Shown piece after piece: positions 32,918 to 41,729 of a DNA stretch of 64,000 nucleotides. The stretch lies in NCBI RefSeq assembly GCF_900108315.1, contig NZ_FNVB01000004.1, forward strand, positions 372,001 through 436,000, given 5' to 3'. This DNA comes from Saccharopolyspora kobensis (GTDB lineage Bacteria > Actinomycetota > Actinomycetes > Mycobacteriales > Pseudonocardiaceae). Under the pieces are notes generated by a model. The model was not told the origin of the DNA, ran no database searches, and worked only from the letters and a program-made list of their open reading frames with translations. The position numbers and the translations under genes were made by a program. How positions within the stretch are numbered: the first letter of the stretch is position 1; each line of letters opens with the position of its first letter.

Positions 32918-34161
32918 GGCAGCACCTCCGATTCCGGTGCGGTGGTCTCCCGGCACAGCTGCTGCCAGACGGTGTTGATCGCGGTCGCCGGGCCGGGGGT
33001 GACCACCGCGGTCCAGCCCGCCGCCCGCAGCCGCCGCGCGGCCAGCTGCGGGTCGTAACCGCCGCCCTCGCCGTTCCAGGAGCGGACGTCGAGCAGCACC
33101 GCCAGGCTCCGCGTGCCCTGCGGCCGGAGCTTGGTCAGCTCGTCCACCGCCGCGGTCGTGGTCTCGCCGAGCACCGCGATCAGCTCCTGCCCGGCGCCCG
33201 GGTCGCGGGAGAACACCAGGTCGCGCTGCGGCGAGGCGCGCACCGCGGCCAGCGCGTCCAGCACCGCGTCGTCGTGCCCCTCGCCGGAGGTCTCCGCGCC
33301 GGTCGCCAGCTGCGCGCAGTCCTCGGTGATCAGCTGCACCTGCTGCCCGTGCTGGTGCAGGTGCAGGCAGAAGCTGGCCACCGCGGACACCGCCCACTCC
33401 AGGCTGCTGCGCGCCCCGGTTCCCCGGTGCGCCGCCGAGCGCCGGTCGAGCAGCACCGTGACGCCCGCGTGCCAGGGGCGTTCCTCGACGCGCACCATCA
33501 GTTCGTCGCGCCGCGCGGTGGACTTCCAGTGCACGCGCCGGATGTCGTCGCCGTGCCGGTACTGGCGCACCACCGCGTCGTCCTCGCCGTGCCCGGCGCG
33601 CAGCCGCGTCGCGCCGTCCTCACCGGTGCCCAGGCCGGACCCGGCGGGCAGCCCGGTCAGCCGGACGACGTGCGGCACCGCGATGAGCCGGCTGCGATCG
33701 GCCAGCTCGCGCTCGAACTCGGCCAGGCCGAAGGGATCGTCGATGCGGGTGCGCAGCGGCCCGATGTGGTGGATGCCGCGCAGCGCCGGCGACACCGGGT
33801 ACTCCAGGATCGTGCCGCCGTGCCTGGGCACCGCGTCCAGCCGGAACCGGTGCCTGCCGCCGAGCGCGTGGGGGGTGTTGTCCTCCAGCGCCAGCCCGCC
33901 GATCGGCAGCCGGCCGCTGGCGGAGAGGTGCAGCCGCACGGTCGCCCGGCCGCCGACCGGGATCCGCACCGGGACGACTTCGCGCCGGGCGGCGATGCCG
34001 AACCGGGTCCGGCTGGTCAGCAGCAGGGCCAGCAGGGGCAGCGCGATCACGAACGCGGAGACCCGCAGTAGGTCCCGCTCGTCCAGGACCAGCGCGCAGA
34101 CACCGGCGGCCACGCCCGCCGCCAACAGGCAGCGCCCGCGGATGGTCAGGCCGGAGAGCAC
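32914..34161 (-). CDS. DUF58 domain protein
   Basis: 415 residues from GTG at 34161, immediately after the MoxR stop. Two N-terminal membrane helices (about 10-45), a beta-rich region, and the DUF58/vWA-like part with YRHGDDIRRVHWKSTARRDELMVR near residue 205, the family signature. Works with MoxR AAA+ ATPases as substrate or partner (family knowledge). Longer frames upstream overlap moxR and are not used. Confidence 0.88.
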   Translation of the reverse strand: MLSGLTIRGRCLLAAGVAAGVCALVLDERDLLRVSAFVIALPLLALLLTSRTRFGIAARREVVPVRIPVGGRATVRLHLSASGRLPIGGLALEDNTPHALGGRHRFRLDAVPRHGGTILEYPVSPALRGIHHIGPLRTRIDDPFGLAEFERELADRSRLIAVPHVVRLTGLPAGSGLGTGEDGATRLRAGHGEDDAVVRQYRHGDDIRRVHWKSTARRDELMVRVEERPWHAGVTVLLDRRSAAHRGTGARSSLEWAVSAVASFCLHLHQHGQQVQLITEDCAQLATGAETSGEGHDDAVLDALAAVRASPQRDLVFSRDPGAGQELIAVLGETTTAAVDELTKLRPQGTRSLAVLLDVRSWNGEGGGYDPQLAARRLRAAGWTAVVTPGPATAINTVWQQLCRETTAPESEVLP

Positions 34162-34163
34162 CC

Positions 34164-35192
34164 TTACCCGCGTTCGCGTTCGGTGTCGCCGCGCGGCACC
34201 GGGGTCCGGCTCAGCAGCTGCCGCACCAGCTCGGTGGTGGAGCGGCGGGCGGCGCGGGCCTCGCTGGTCAGCACCAGCCGGTGGGCCAGCACCGGGATCG
34301 CCACCGCCTGCACGTCGTCCGGGATGGTGAACTCGCGTCCGGCCAGCGCGGCCTGCGCGCGAGCGGCGCGCACCAGCTGCAGCGTCGACCGGGGCGAGGC
34401 GCCGAGCCGCAGCTCGGTCAGCTGGCGGGTGGCGGTCACCAGTTCGACCGCGTAGCGGCGGATCTCGGGCGAGACGTGCACCCGGCGCACCGCCTGCAGC
34501 AGGCCCTGCACCTCGGCGGCGTCGGCGACCGGCCGGAGGTCGGCCAGCGGGTCGTGCCCGGCGTGCTCGTCGACCATCGCCAGCTCCGCCTTGAGGTCCG
34601 GGTAGCCGATCGACACCCGGGCGGTGAAGCGGTCCCGCTGGGCTTCCGGCAGCGCGTAGGTGCCTTCCATCTCGATCGGGTTCTGGGTGGCGATGACCAT
34701 GAACGGCGCGCTCAGCGGGTAGGTCTCGCCGTCGACGGTGACCTGCTTCTCCTCCATGCACTCCAGCAGCGCGGACTGCGTCTTGGGCGAGGCGCGGTTG
34801 ATCTCGTCGCCGACCACGATGTTGGCGAACACCGGGCCGGGCCGGAACTCGAAGCTCTCGGTCCGCCGGTTGTACACCGACACCCCGGTGATGTCGCTGG
34901 GCAGCAGGTCGGGGGTGAACTGGACGCGGCTGACCGTGCAGTCGACGGACCGGGCCAGCGCCTTGGCCAGCGAGGTCTTGCCGACCCCGGGCACGTCCTC
35001 CACCAGCAGGTGGCCTTCGGCCAGCAGGGTGACCAGCGCGACCCGCACCACCTCGGGCTTGCCCACCAGCACCTGCTCGACGTTGGCGGCGATGCGCTGG
35101 ACGGTCGCGTGCAGCTGGTCCACCCCGGGCGTCTCCGGTGCGTCGCAGGCACCGGTCGTCGGGGCACCGGACAACTCGGCTCTGGGCGTCAC
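34164..35192 (-). CDS. MoxR family AAA+ ATPase
   Basis: 342 residues from GTG at 35192, which has AGGAGG 5 bases upstream; longer frames to 35543 lack support. Walker [17 protein letters not shown], Walker [20 protein letters not shown], sensor [22 protein letters not shown], then the lid domain. MoxR proteins act as chaperones in assembly or maturation of partner complexes, commonly encoded with DUF58 and transglutaminase proteins as here. Transcribed away from mraZ. Confidence 0.93.
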   Translation of the reverse strand: MTPRAELSGAPTTGACDAPETPGVDQLHATVQRIAANVEQVLVGKPEVVRVALVTLLAEGHLLVEDVPGVGKTSLAKALARSVDCTVSRVQFTPDLLPSDITGVSVYNRRTESFEFRPGPVFANIVVGDEINRASPKTQSALLECMEEKQVTVDGETYPLSAPFMVIATQNPIEMEGTYALPEAQRDRFTARVSIGYPDLKAELAMVDEHAGHDPLADLRPVADAAEVQGLLQAVRRVHVSPEIRRYAVELVTATRQLTELRLGASPRSTLQLVRAARAQAALAGREFTIPDDVQAVAIPVLAHRLVLTSEARAARRSTTELVRQLLSRTPVPRGDTERERG

Positions 35193-35590
35193 GCCACCTC
35201 CTGCTCGTCGCGGCGCCCGGGTCCGCCCGAGCGGGTTTCCGCTGCCACTCGCGGGGCGCCCGCAGCAGCGGAAAGCGCGCGAGTGTCGCTCAAGGCGCCT
35301 CCATGTCTCCTGCGGGACACCTCGCGCCCGGTTCCTGGGTCCGGGGCGGAGTGCACGTGCAGTGTGCCAAACCGGCGGAACCCGGCGGGCCACCCCGCTC
35401 CCATCCGCCGTCGCCCCACTCATCCCCACCGGGCGGGCCGCGATCGGCGGCGGGGCTGGGCGCGCACTGAGCATAACCGCGCACTCGAAGGGGTTGATCA
35501 AGGTCGGGCAGGTGACGCCCCCCACTTCCGGACCACAGGGCACTACCTGCGCAAATGGGGCGGGAGGGGGTGGATGGACTGGTGCGTTTC
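35193..35590. other. Intergenic region between moxR and mraZ promoter
   Basis: About 400 bases without a supported gene. It must hold the moxR promoter. A hairpin with arms GTTTCCGCTGC (35234-35244) and GCAGCGGAAA (35265-35274) resembles the outer arms of repeat A and may be a decayed copy. Nothing else is recognised. Confidence 0.5.
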
Positions 35591-35593
35591 GTG

Positions 35594-35645
35594 TTGACGG
35601 TGGTGTGAAGTGGGGTACTGTGGGGGAAGGTGGGGCAAACGGGGG
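35594..35645 (+). promoter_or_regulatory. mraZ promoter with MraZ-type operator repeats
   Basis: -35 TTGACG (35594-35599) and -10 TACTGT (35616-35621) are 16 bases apart. Overlapping and following the -10, TGGGG starts at 35611, 35621 and 35631, exactly 10 bases apart, with weaker TGGTG at 35601 and GGGGG at 35641. MraZ in other bacteria binds TGGG-type direct repeats with 5-base gaps (family knowledge), so autoregulation of the dcw operon is likely. Predicted start near 35628 gives a leader of about 145 bases. Confidence 0.7.
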
Positions 35646-35772
35646 TCCTACTGCTTTTCACCGGCCACCGCTGAGCACGACCGGTGGAAGGTCCTCGTCG
35701 GGGTCGCAGTGCCGCGGCGGCGGGGTCCGGGTCGCAGGACGAGCGGTCCGGGGTCGGGGGAGGTGGACCGGG

Positions 35773-36204
35773 ATGTTTCTCGGCACCCATCACCCCAAGC
35801 TCGACGACAAGGGGCGCTTGACGCTGCCGGCGAAGTTCCGGGAAGCACTGGCAGGGGGGCTGATGGTCACCAAGGGACAGGACCACTGCCTCTACGTCTT
35901 CCCGCGCGACGAGTTCGAGCAGATGGCGCGCAAGGTCGCCGAGGCTCCCTTCACCAACGAAGCGGTCCGCGCCTACCAGCGCTACCTGTTCGCCGGGACC
36001 GACGAGCAGGAGCCGGACGGGCAGGGCCGGATCAAGATCGCGACCGAGCTGCGGCGCTACGCCGGGCTGACCAAGGAGTGCGTGGTCATCGGCGCGATCA
36101 ACCGGCTGGAGATCTGGCAGGCGGAGAGGTGGCAGAGCTACCTCGACGAGCACGAGGAGGGCTATGCGCAAGCGCGCGAGGAGGTGCTGCCGGGCGTCTT
36201 CTGA
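35773..36204 (+). CDS. mraZ: Transcriptional regulator MraZ
   Basis: 143 residues. Two SpoVT/AbrB-like repeats, each with the DxxGR motif: [15 protein letters not shown] and [15 protein letters not shown]. Binds DNA as a ring-like oligomer and represses its own dcw operon. ATG at 35773 with GGGA and GGTGG upstream. Preceded by TGGGG repeats on its promoter and followed by a 295-base gap with two stem-loops before rsmH. Confidence 0.95.
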   Translation: MFLGTHHPKLDDKGRLTLPAKFREALAGGLMVTKGQDHCLYVFPRDEFEQMARKVAEAPFTNEAVRAYQRYLFAGTDEQEPDGQGRIKIATELRRYAGLTKECVVIGAINRLEIWQAERWQSYLDEHEEGYAQAREEVLPGVF

Positions 36205-36270
36205 CCAGTGCAGGCGTTGATGGCGACGATTCGGGTTTCGTGAGGCCTCGGTCCGCTCGGCTTTCGCACG

Positions 36271-36453
36271 CCTGGTGCATCTTCCCCGGCACCAGGACGC
36301 GACGGGCGGGCGGGGACCTGACGGGATCCGGACGTCCACGCGAGACACTGGGACACCAGAACATGTCCAGCCGGATCCCGGCACCGCCGAGCCCTTGACG
36401 GGGCCGGCAATACCGACATCGCCACGCGCGGGCCTGCGGGCCCGCGCGTGGCG
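36271..36453 (+). terminator. Two stem-loops between mraZ and rsmH
   Basis: First stem: CCTGGTGC (36271-36278) and GCACCAGG (36289-36296). Second, much stronger: perfect 15-base arms (36420-36434 and 36439-36453) with a 4-base loop. Neither has a U-tract. They fill the 36205-36499 gap and may attenuate transcription from mraZ into rsmH or process the mRNA. Confidence 0.5.
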
Positions 36454-36499
36454 GTTGGCGGAGCAGATCGGGAACGGCACGCGGGAGGGAGGGTCCGCC

Positions 36500-37486
36500 G
36501 TGGCCGAACAGCGGTATGAACAGGGCGGGTCCGCCCGCGACAAGCACGTGCCGGTGCTGCTGGACCGGACGTTGGAGCTGCTCGAACCAGCGCTGTCCCG
36601 CGAGGGCGCGGTGGTCGTCGACGCCACGCTCGGCATGGGCGGGCACTCCGAGGCGATGCTGACCGCGCACCCGGGGCTGACGCTGGTCGGCCTGGACCGC
36701 GACCCGGACGCCCTGCGGCTGGCCGGGGAACGGCTCGCGCCGTTCGAGTCGCGGATCCACCTGGTGCACGCGGTGTACGACGAGTGGTCCGAAGTGCTCG
36801 TCGACTTGGGACTGTCCGAGGTGGACGCAGCGCTGTTCGACCTCGGGGTGTCCTCGCTGCAACTGGACGAGGCGGATCGCGGTTTCGCCTACGCGCAGGA
36901 CGCTCCGCTGGACATGCGGATGGACCCGGGCGCGCCGCGCACCGCGGCGGACGTGCTCAACACCTACGCCGCGGACGAGCTGGCGCGCGTGCTGCGCACC
37001 TACGGCGAGGAGAAGTTCGCGGGCAAGATCGCCGCGGCGATCGTCCGGGAGCGCCAGAAGGAGCCGTTCGCCAACAGCGCGCGGTTGGTGCAGCTGCTCT
37101 ACGACGTGGTGCCCGCGGCCAGCAGGCGCACCGGCGGGCACCCGGCCAAGCGCACCTTCCAGGCGCTGCGCATCGAGGTCAACGCCGAGCTCGACGTGCT
37201 GGAGCGAGCGCTGCCCGCGGCGCTGGACTCGCTGGCGGTGGGCGGCCGGATCGCGGTGATGTCCTACCACTCGCTGGAGGACCGGATGGTCAAGCGCGCG
37301 CTCGCCGAGCGGGTGAAGTCGCGCACGCCGGTCGACCTGCCGGTGGAACTGCCCGGCCACGGGCCGGAGTTCCGCCTGCTCACCAGGGGCGCCGAGATCG
37401 CCGGTGAGCAGGAGGTCGAGGTGAATCCGAGGGCTGCCTCGGTGCGGCTGCGCGCCGCGGAACGACTCGGCGGAGGAAAGACATGA
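36500..37486 (+). CDS. rsmH: 16S rRNA (cytosine-1402-N4)-methyltransferase RsmH
   Basis: 328 residues from GTG at 36500, behind GGGAGGGAGGG; an upstream in-frame start would place the strong hairpin inside the gene. Seen: [13 protein letters not shown], the SAM site [46 protein letters not shown], and [13 protein letters not shown]. Methylates C1402 of 16S rRNA in the decoding centre. Second gene of the dcw cluster. Confidence 0.94.
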   Translation: MAEQRYEQGGSARDKHVPVLLDRTLELLEPALSREGAVVVDATLGMGGHSEAMLTAHPGLTLVGLDRDPDALRLAGERLAPFESRIHLVHAVYDEWSEVLVDLGLSEVDAALFDLGVSSLQLDEADRGFAYAQDAPLDMRMDPGAPRTAADVLNTYAADELARVLRTYGEEKFAGKIAAAIVRERQKEPFANSARLVQLLYDVVPAASRRTGGHPAKRTFQALRIEVNAELDVLERALPAALDSLAVGGRIAVMSYHSLEDRMVKRALAERVKSRTPVDLPVELPGHGPEFRLLTRGAEIAGEQEVEVNPRAASVRLRAAERLGGGKT

Positions 37487-37549
37487 GTGGCCTGTGGCAA
37501 GCCGAGTTTCGCGCCACCGCGCCTCAGCGGACCGTGACGCAACCCGGCC

Positions 37550-37615
37550 ACAAGAAACCGCGCAACGTGAGATCACTCCGGAGCGCGACCACCACTGTGA
37601 ATCGCGGAGAGGCGG
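37550..37615 (+). repeat. Repeat B copy 2, supplying the ftsL ribosome-binding site
   Basis: From ACAAGAAACCGCG to GAATCGCGGAGAGGCGG, ending 4 bases before the ftsL ATG. Homologous to 9438-9507 and 30470-30539. Fills most of the 133-base gap between rsmH and ftsL. Confidence 0.8.
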
Positions 37616-37619
37616 CAGC

Positions 37620-38336
37620 ATGACAGCACCTGCACGCGCCAAGAAGTCCGCTTCGCGGTCGGGTTCGCAGTCGGCCGCCAAGAAGACCACGGCCAAGGCC
37701 GCCACGACGAAGTCGGACAAGCCGCGGTCGCGGTCGGCGGCGGCGGAGCGCGCTTACGCGCGCCGCGAGGAGCGCCGGGAGCGCTCGACGCGGGAGCCGT
37801 CGGTGCGGCGACCGCGCCAGCTGCGCACCGGTGCGGAGGAGCGGCGGCCCACCTCGGCCAAGCCGAAGACCAGGGCGAGGCAGCTGCAGGAGCGCGTGAC
37901 GCTCGCGCGGTTCCCGCTGGTGGTCGTGGTGATGTCGGTGCTGGCCGTCGGGCTGGCCGCGACGCTGTGGCTGTCCATCGCGGCGGTCAGCGGCAGCTAC
38001 GAGCTGCAGCACGGCGAGGCCGAGATCGCCAGCCTGAACGAGCGCCGGGAGCAGCTGCTGCGCGAGGTGAGCTCGCTGGACTCGCCGCCGGCGATCCAGC
38101 GGCGCGCCGTGGACGAGCTCGGCATGGTGCCCGGGCCGACTCCGGCCTACCTGGTGACGCTGCCGGACGGCACCGTGGTGGTGGTCGGGGAGCCGGAGAA
38201 GGCGTCGGCACCGCCGCCCCCGGCACCGCCCGCCGGGCCGCCGCCCGCTGAACAGCCCCAGGGCCAGCCGCCCGCCGGGCAGCAGCCGCCGGTGGGTGAG
38301 CAGCCGCCGGTCGAGGCAGCTGCGGGGGCGCGTTGA
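37620..38336 (+). CDS. ftsL: Cell division protein FtsL-like
   Basis: 238 residues, ATG at 37620 after GAGAGGCGG. A long basic, Ala/Lys/Arg-rich cytoplasmic part (about 1-95), one membrane helix (about 98-120), a short leucine-zipper-like coil (about 130-160), then a Pro/Gln-rich tail. This is the layout of actinobacterial FtsL, a bitopic divisome scaffold between rsmH and ftsI, with an unusually long proline-rich end. Stop overlaps the ftsI start by one base. Confidence 0.85.
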   Translation: MTAPARAKKSASRSGSQSAAKKTTAKAATTKSDKPRSRSAAAERAYARREERRERSTREPSVRRPRQLRTGAEERRPTSAKPKTRARQLQERVTLARFPLVVVVMSVLAVGLAATLWLSIAAVSGSYELQHGEAEIASLNERREQLLREVSSLDSPPAIQRRAVDELGMVPGPTPAYLVTLPDGTVVVVGEPEKASAPPPPAPPAGPPPAEQPQGQPPAGQQPPVGEQPPVEAAAGAR

Positions 38337-40192
38337 TGGCTCGCAGGCCGACCAAGGTCATCCGCGGCCGCACCGCGCGCACCAACGTCGCGGGCAGCAA
38401 TCGGCGACTGCGCGTCGGGCGGATGCTGTTGGTGATCGCACTGGTGCTGACCAGCGCCAAGCTGATCCAGGTGCAGGGCTTCGAGGCCAGCGCGCTGTCG
38501 GAGAAGGCGTTGAAGCAGCGGCTGGACCGCTCGGTCATCCCGGCCGATCGCGGGTCCATCGTGGACCGCACCGGGAACGTGCTGGCCTTCAGCAGCGAGG
38601 CGCGGCAGCTCTACGCCAACCCGCGCCTGCTCACCAAGACGTTCGACGAGCAGCACGCCAAGGACCCGAGCAAGCCGACCTCGGCGGAGTACAAGCAGGA
38701 GGTCGCCCGCTTCATCGCGCGGGAGCTGCCGGGCGTGATCTCCGAGCAGGAGGTGCTCGACGCGCTCTTCCGCGACGTCGGGTTCACCTACTTCGGCCCC
38801 CGGATCGACCCGAGCAAGGCCCGGGAGATCACCAAGAAGTACCCGCACATCGGTTCCGAGTACCAGGCCACCCGCGAGTACCCGGGCGGTGACCTGGCCG
38901 CGAACATCATCGGCGCGGCGAACTGGCGCAAGGACGAGGTGCCCGGCAAGCTGCGCGGCCAGATCGGGCTGGAGTTCTCGATGGACTCGGTGCTGGCGGG
39001 CAAGGACGGCCAGCAGGTCTCCGACACCGCGCTGGGCTCGGACCTGGTCATCCCCGGCACCCGGGAGCTGGAGCCGGCGGTGCCGGGGTCCGATGTGGAG
39101 CTGACCATCGACTCCGACGTGCAGTACATGCTGCAGCGCGAGCTCGCCGACTACGCGCGCGAGGCGCAGGCCAAGAACGCCAGCGCGGTGGTGCTGGACG
39201 CCAAGACCGGTGAGGTCTACGCGCTGGCCAACGACAAGACCTTCGACCCGAACGGCCCGTGGGGCGAGAACACCGGGAACCCGGCGGTGACCACTCCGTA
39301 CGAGCCGGGCTCGGTGGCCAAGCTGATCACCGCGGCCGGTGCGATCGAGACCGGCGTCATGAAGCCGGACACCGTGCTGCAGGTCCCGGGCAGCATCAAG
39401 GTCGCGGACCGCACGGTCGGCGACGCGTGGCCGCACGGCACGGTGCCGATGACGTTCACCGGCGTGATGGGCAAGTCCTCCAACGTCGGCACCCTGATGG
39501 CCGCGCAGCAGATGGGCGAGCAGCGCTGGTACGACTTCGCCCGCGCCTTCGGGCTGGGCCAGCGCACCGGCGTCGGCCTGCCGGGCGAGAGCGCGGGAGT
39601 CCTGCCGCCGCCCGACCAGTGGTCCGGCTCGTCGTTCGGCAACCTGCCGATCGGCCAGGGCTTCTCGATGACGGTGCTGCAGATGGCGAGCATGTACCAG
39701 GCGATCGCCAACGACGGTGTCCGGGTGCCGCCGCGGATCATCGCCGCGGAGATCGGCGAGGACGGCAAGCGCGTCGAACGCCCCCGGCCGGAGGGCGTCC
39801 GGGTGGTCAGCCCGGAAACCGCGCACACGGTGAAGGACATGCTCCGCTCGGTGGTCCAGGACGCCCCGCAGCCGAACCGCGGCACCGGCCCGGGAGCGGC
39901 GCTGCCGGGATTCCAGGTCTCGGGCAAGACGGGAACGGCCCAGCAGTACGACCCGGACTGCAAGTGCTACAGCAACTCGAAGCACTGGATCACCTTCGCG
40001 GGTGTCGTCCCGGCGGACAGTCCGCGCTTCGTGATCGGCCTGATGCTGGACCGCCCGGCCTACGGAACCCAGGAAGGGTCCTCGGCGGCGCCCCTGTTCC
40101 GCAACATCGCGGCCTTCCTGACCCAGCGCTACCAACTCCCGCTGTCCAAGGAAGAAGCGCCCTTCCAAGTCCTCCAACTCCCGACCCCGTAG
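38336..40192 (+). CDS. ftsI: Septal penicillin-binding protein FtsI (PBP3/PbpB)
   Basis: 618 residues from ATG at 38336, overlapping the ftsL stop by one base; TTG one codon earlier is less likely. One N-terminal membrane helix (about 25-42), a pedestal domain, then the transpeptidase domain with active-site Ser326 in PGSVAKLI, SSN at 381-383 and KTG starting at Lys531. Crosslinks septal peptidoglycan with FtsW. No PASTA domains. The cluster is interrupted right after it. Confidence 0.95.
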   Translation: MARRPTKVIRGRTARTNVAGSNRRLRVGRMLLVIALVLTSAKLIQVQGFEASALSEKALKQRLDRSVIPADRGSIVDRTGNVLAFSSEARQLYANPRLLTKTFDEQHAKDPSKPTSAEYKQEVARFIARELPGVISEQEVLDALFRDVGFTYFGPRIDPSKAREITKKYPHIGSEYQATREYPGGDLAANIIGAANWRKDEVPGKLRGQIGLEFSMDSVLAGKDGQQVSDTALGSDLVIPGTRELEPAVPGSDVELTIDSDVQYMLQRELADYAREAQAKNASAVVLDAKTGEVYALANDKTFDPNGPWGENTGNPAVTTPYEPGSVAKLITAAGAIETGVMKPDTVLQVPGSIKVADRTVGDAWPHGTVPMTFTGVMGKSSNVGTLMAAQQMGEQRWYDFARAFGLGQRTGVGLPGESAGVLPPPDQWSGSSFGNLPIGQGFSMTVLQMASMYQAIANDGVRVPPRIIAAEIGEDGKRVERPRPEGVRVVSPETAHTVKDMLRSVVQDAPQPNRGTGPGAALPGFQVSGKTGTAQQYDPDCKCYSNSKHWITFAGVVPADSPRFVIGLMLDRPAYGTQEGSSAAPLFRNIAAFLTQRYQLPLSKEEAPFQVLQLPTP

Positions 40193-40219
40193 CGCTTTTC
40201 GCCGGAGGAGCGCTGGTGG

Positions 40220-41530
40220 TCAGGAGACTTCGTCCGCCGGGGTGCGGGAGAGGGTCAGGAACAGGGCTGCTGCGGCGAGGCCGCAGACGGCGAGGAGGTA
40301 CAGGCCCGCTGTTTCGGAACCGAGGGTCTGCTCGATCCAGTTCTTCGCCACCGGGGCGACGAAACCGCCCAGGTTGCCCAGCGAGTTGATCAGGCCGATG
40401 CCCGCCGCCGCGGCCGTTCCGGTCAGGTAGGCCGCCGGGAACGTCCAGAACACCGGTTGGACCGAGATGTAGCCGGCCGCCGCCACCGACAGGCCGGCTA
40501 TCGCCAGCACCGGGTCGGCGAAGTACGCCGAGGCCGCGATGCCGATGGAGCCACCGGCCACGCAGGCCGCCGCGACGAACCGCTTCTTCGGTTGGGGCAG
40601 GCGGTCGGCGCCGGTGGACACCGCGATGTTGACCAGCAGCGCGATGGTCCACGGAATCGCCGTCACCAGGCCGACGAGCAGGCCGACCTCGCTGCCGACC
40701 ACGCCGGCCACCTGCGTCGGCAGGTAGAAGGTCATGCCGTAGACGCTGCACTGGATCAGGAAGTAGATCAGGCAGAAGTACAGCACTCGCGGATCCACCA
40801 GCGCGGTCCGGAGCCGGTGCGGGCTGTGCGCCTGCTTGGCCCGGGCTTCGCGGTCGACTGCGCCCTGCAGCGCGTCGCGCTGGTCCGGCGTGAGCCACCG
40901 GGCATCGGCGGGTTTGTTGTCCAGGTAGAAGAACGCCCAGACCCCGACCACGCAGGCGATCAGGCCCTCCACCGCGAACATCCACTGCCAGCCCAGGATT
41001 CCGGCCACCCCGTCGAGTTCCAGCAGCATGCCGGACAGCGGGCCGCCGAGCACCGAGGCCAGCGGGATGCCGAAGTAGAACATCGCGTTGCAGCGCGCCC
41101 GGTAGGCCTGCGGCACCCAGTGGGTGATGAACAGGATGACGCCCGGGAAGAAGCCGGCTTCGGCCACGCCGAGCAGGAAGCGCAGCAGGTAGAACAGGAA
41201 CTCGTCGTTCACCAGCGCCATCGCCGCGGAGATCAGGCCCCAGGTCACCATGATCCGGCACATCCACCAGCGGGCGCCGACCCGCATCATGATCAGGTTG
41301 CTGGGCACCTCGAACAGCGCGTACCCGATGAAGAAGAGCCCCGCGCCGAGCGCGTAGGCGGCTTCGGAGATCCCGGCGTGCGCCTGGAACTCCTCCTTGG
41401 CGAAGCCGATGTTGACGCGGTCCAGGAACGCGATCACGTACATGAAGAACAGGAACGGCAGCAGGCGGATCATCACCTGCCGGATCGCGCTGGTCAGAGC
41501 CTCGTCGGACGTCCGTTCTCCGGTGTGCAC
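40220..41530 (-). CDS. MFS transporter, anion:cation symporter type
   Basis: 436 residues from GTG at 41530 (GAGGAGG upstream). Twelve membrane helices. Family features: LDRVNIGFAKEEF in helix 1 and LLRFLLGVAEAGFFPGVILFI, typical of the ACS family that imports organic or sugar acids (galactonate, glucarate, phthalate). Divergent from an IlvD/Edd-type dehydratase, so it probably takes up that enzyme's sugar-acid substrate. Ends 27 bases from the convergent ftsI stop. Confidence 0.85.
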   Translation of the reverse strand: MHTGERTSDEALTSAIRQVMIRLLPFLFFMYVIAFLDRVNIGFAKEEFQAHAGISEAAYALGAGLFFIGYALFEVPSNLIMMRVGARWWMCRIMVTWGLISAAMALVNDEFLFYLLRFLLGVAEAGFFPGVILFITHWVPQAYRARCNAMFYFGIPLASVLGGPLSGMLLELDGVAGILGWQWMFAVEGLIACVVGVWAFFYLDNKPADARWLTPDQRDALQGAVDREARAKQAHSPHRLRTALVDPRVLYFCLIYFLIQCSVYGMTFYLPTQVAGVVGSEVGLLVGLVTAIPWTIALLVNIAVSTGADRLPQPKKRFVAAACVAGGSIGIAASAYFADPVLAIAGLSVAAAGYISVQPVFWTFPAAYLTGTAAAAGIGLINSLGNLGGFVAPVAKNWIEQTLGSETAGLYLLAVCGLAAAALFLTLSRTPADEVS

Positions 41531-41729
41531 CCTGCCTCCTCGTCGAGGTGGTGGTTCGACATCCCGAACAACGTCCGTGATGTGGGGCACGAGGTTAGGG
41601 GTGTCGATCGGCGCGCGTCAATCAGCCGTTCGGCATCGCAATCGTTGTCCGGCACCTCGGATGGACTGTTGCATCGCGGTGACCGAGCTGGTTTCGTCGC
41701 GCTCACAGGCCACTCAGCTAGGAGGGCGC

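Noticed and set aside
36275..36499. Upstream extension of the rsmH frame
   Set aside because: Would put a perfect 15-bp hairpin in the coding region and exceed family length; GTG at 36500 has a good ribosome-binding site.
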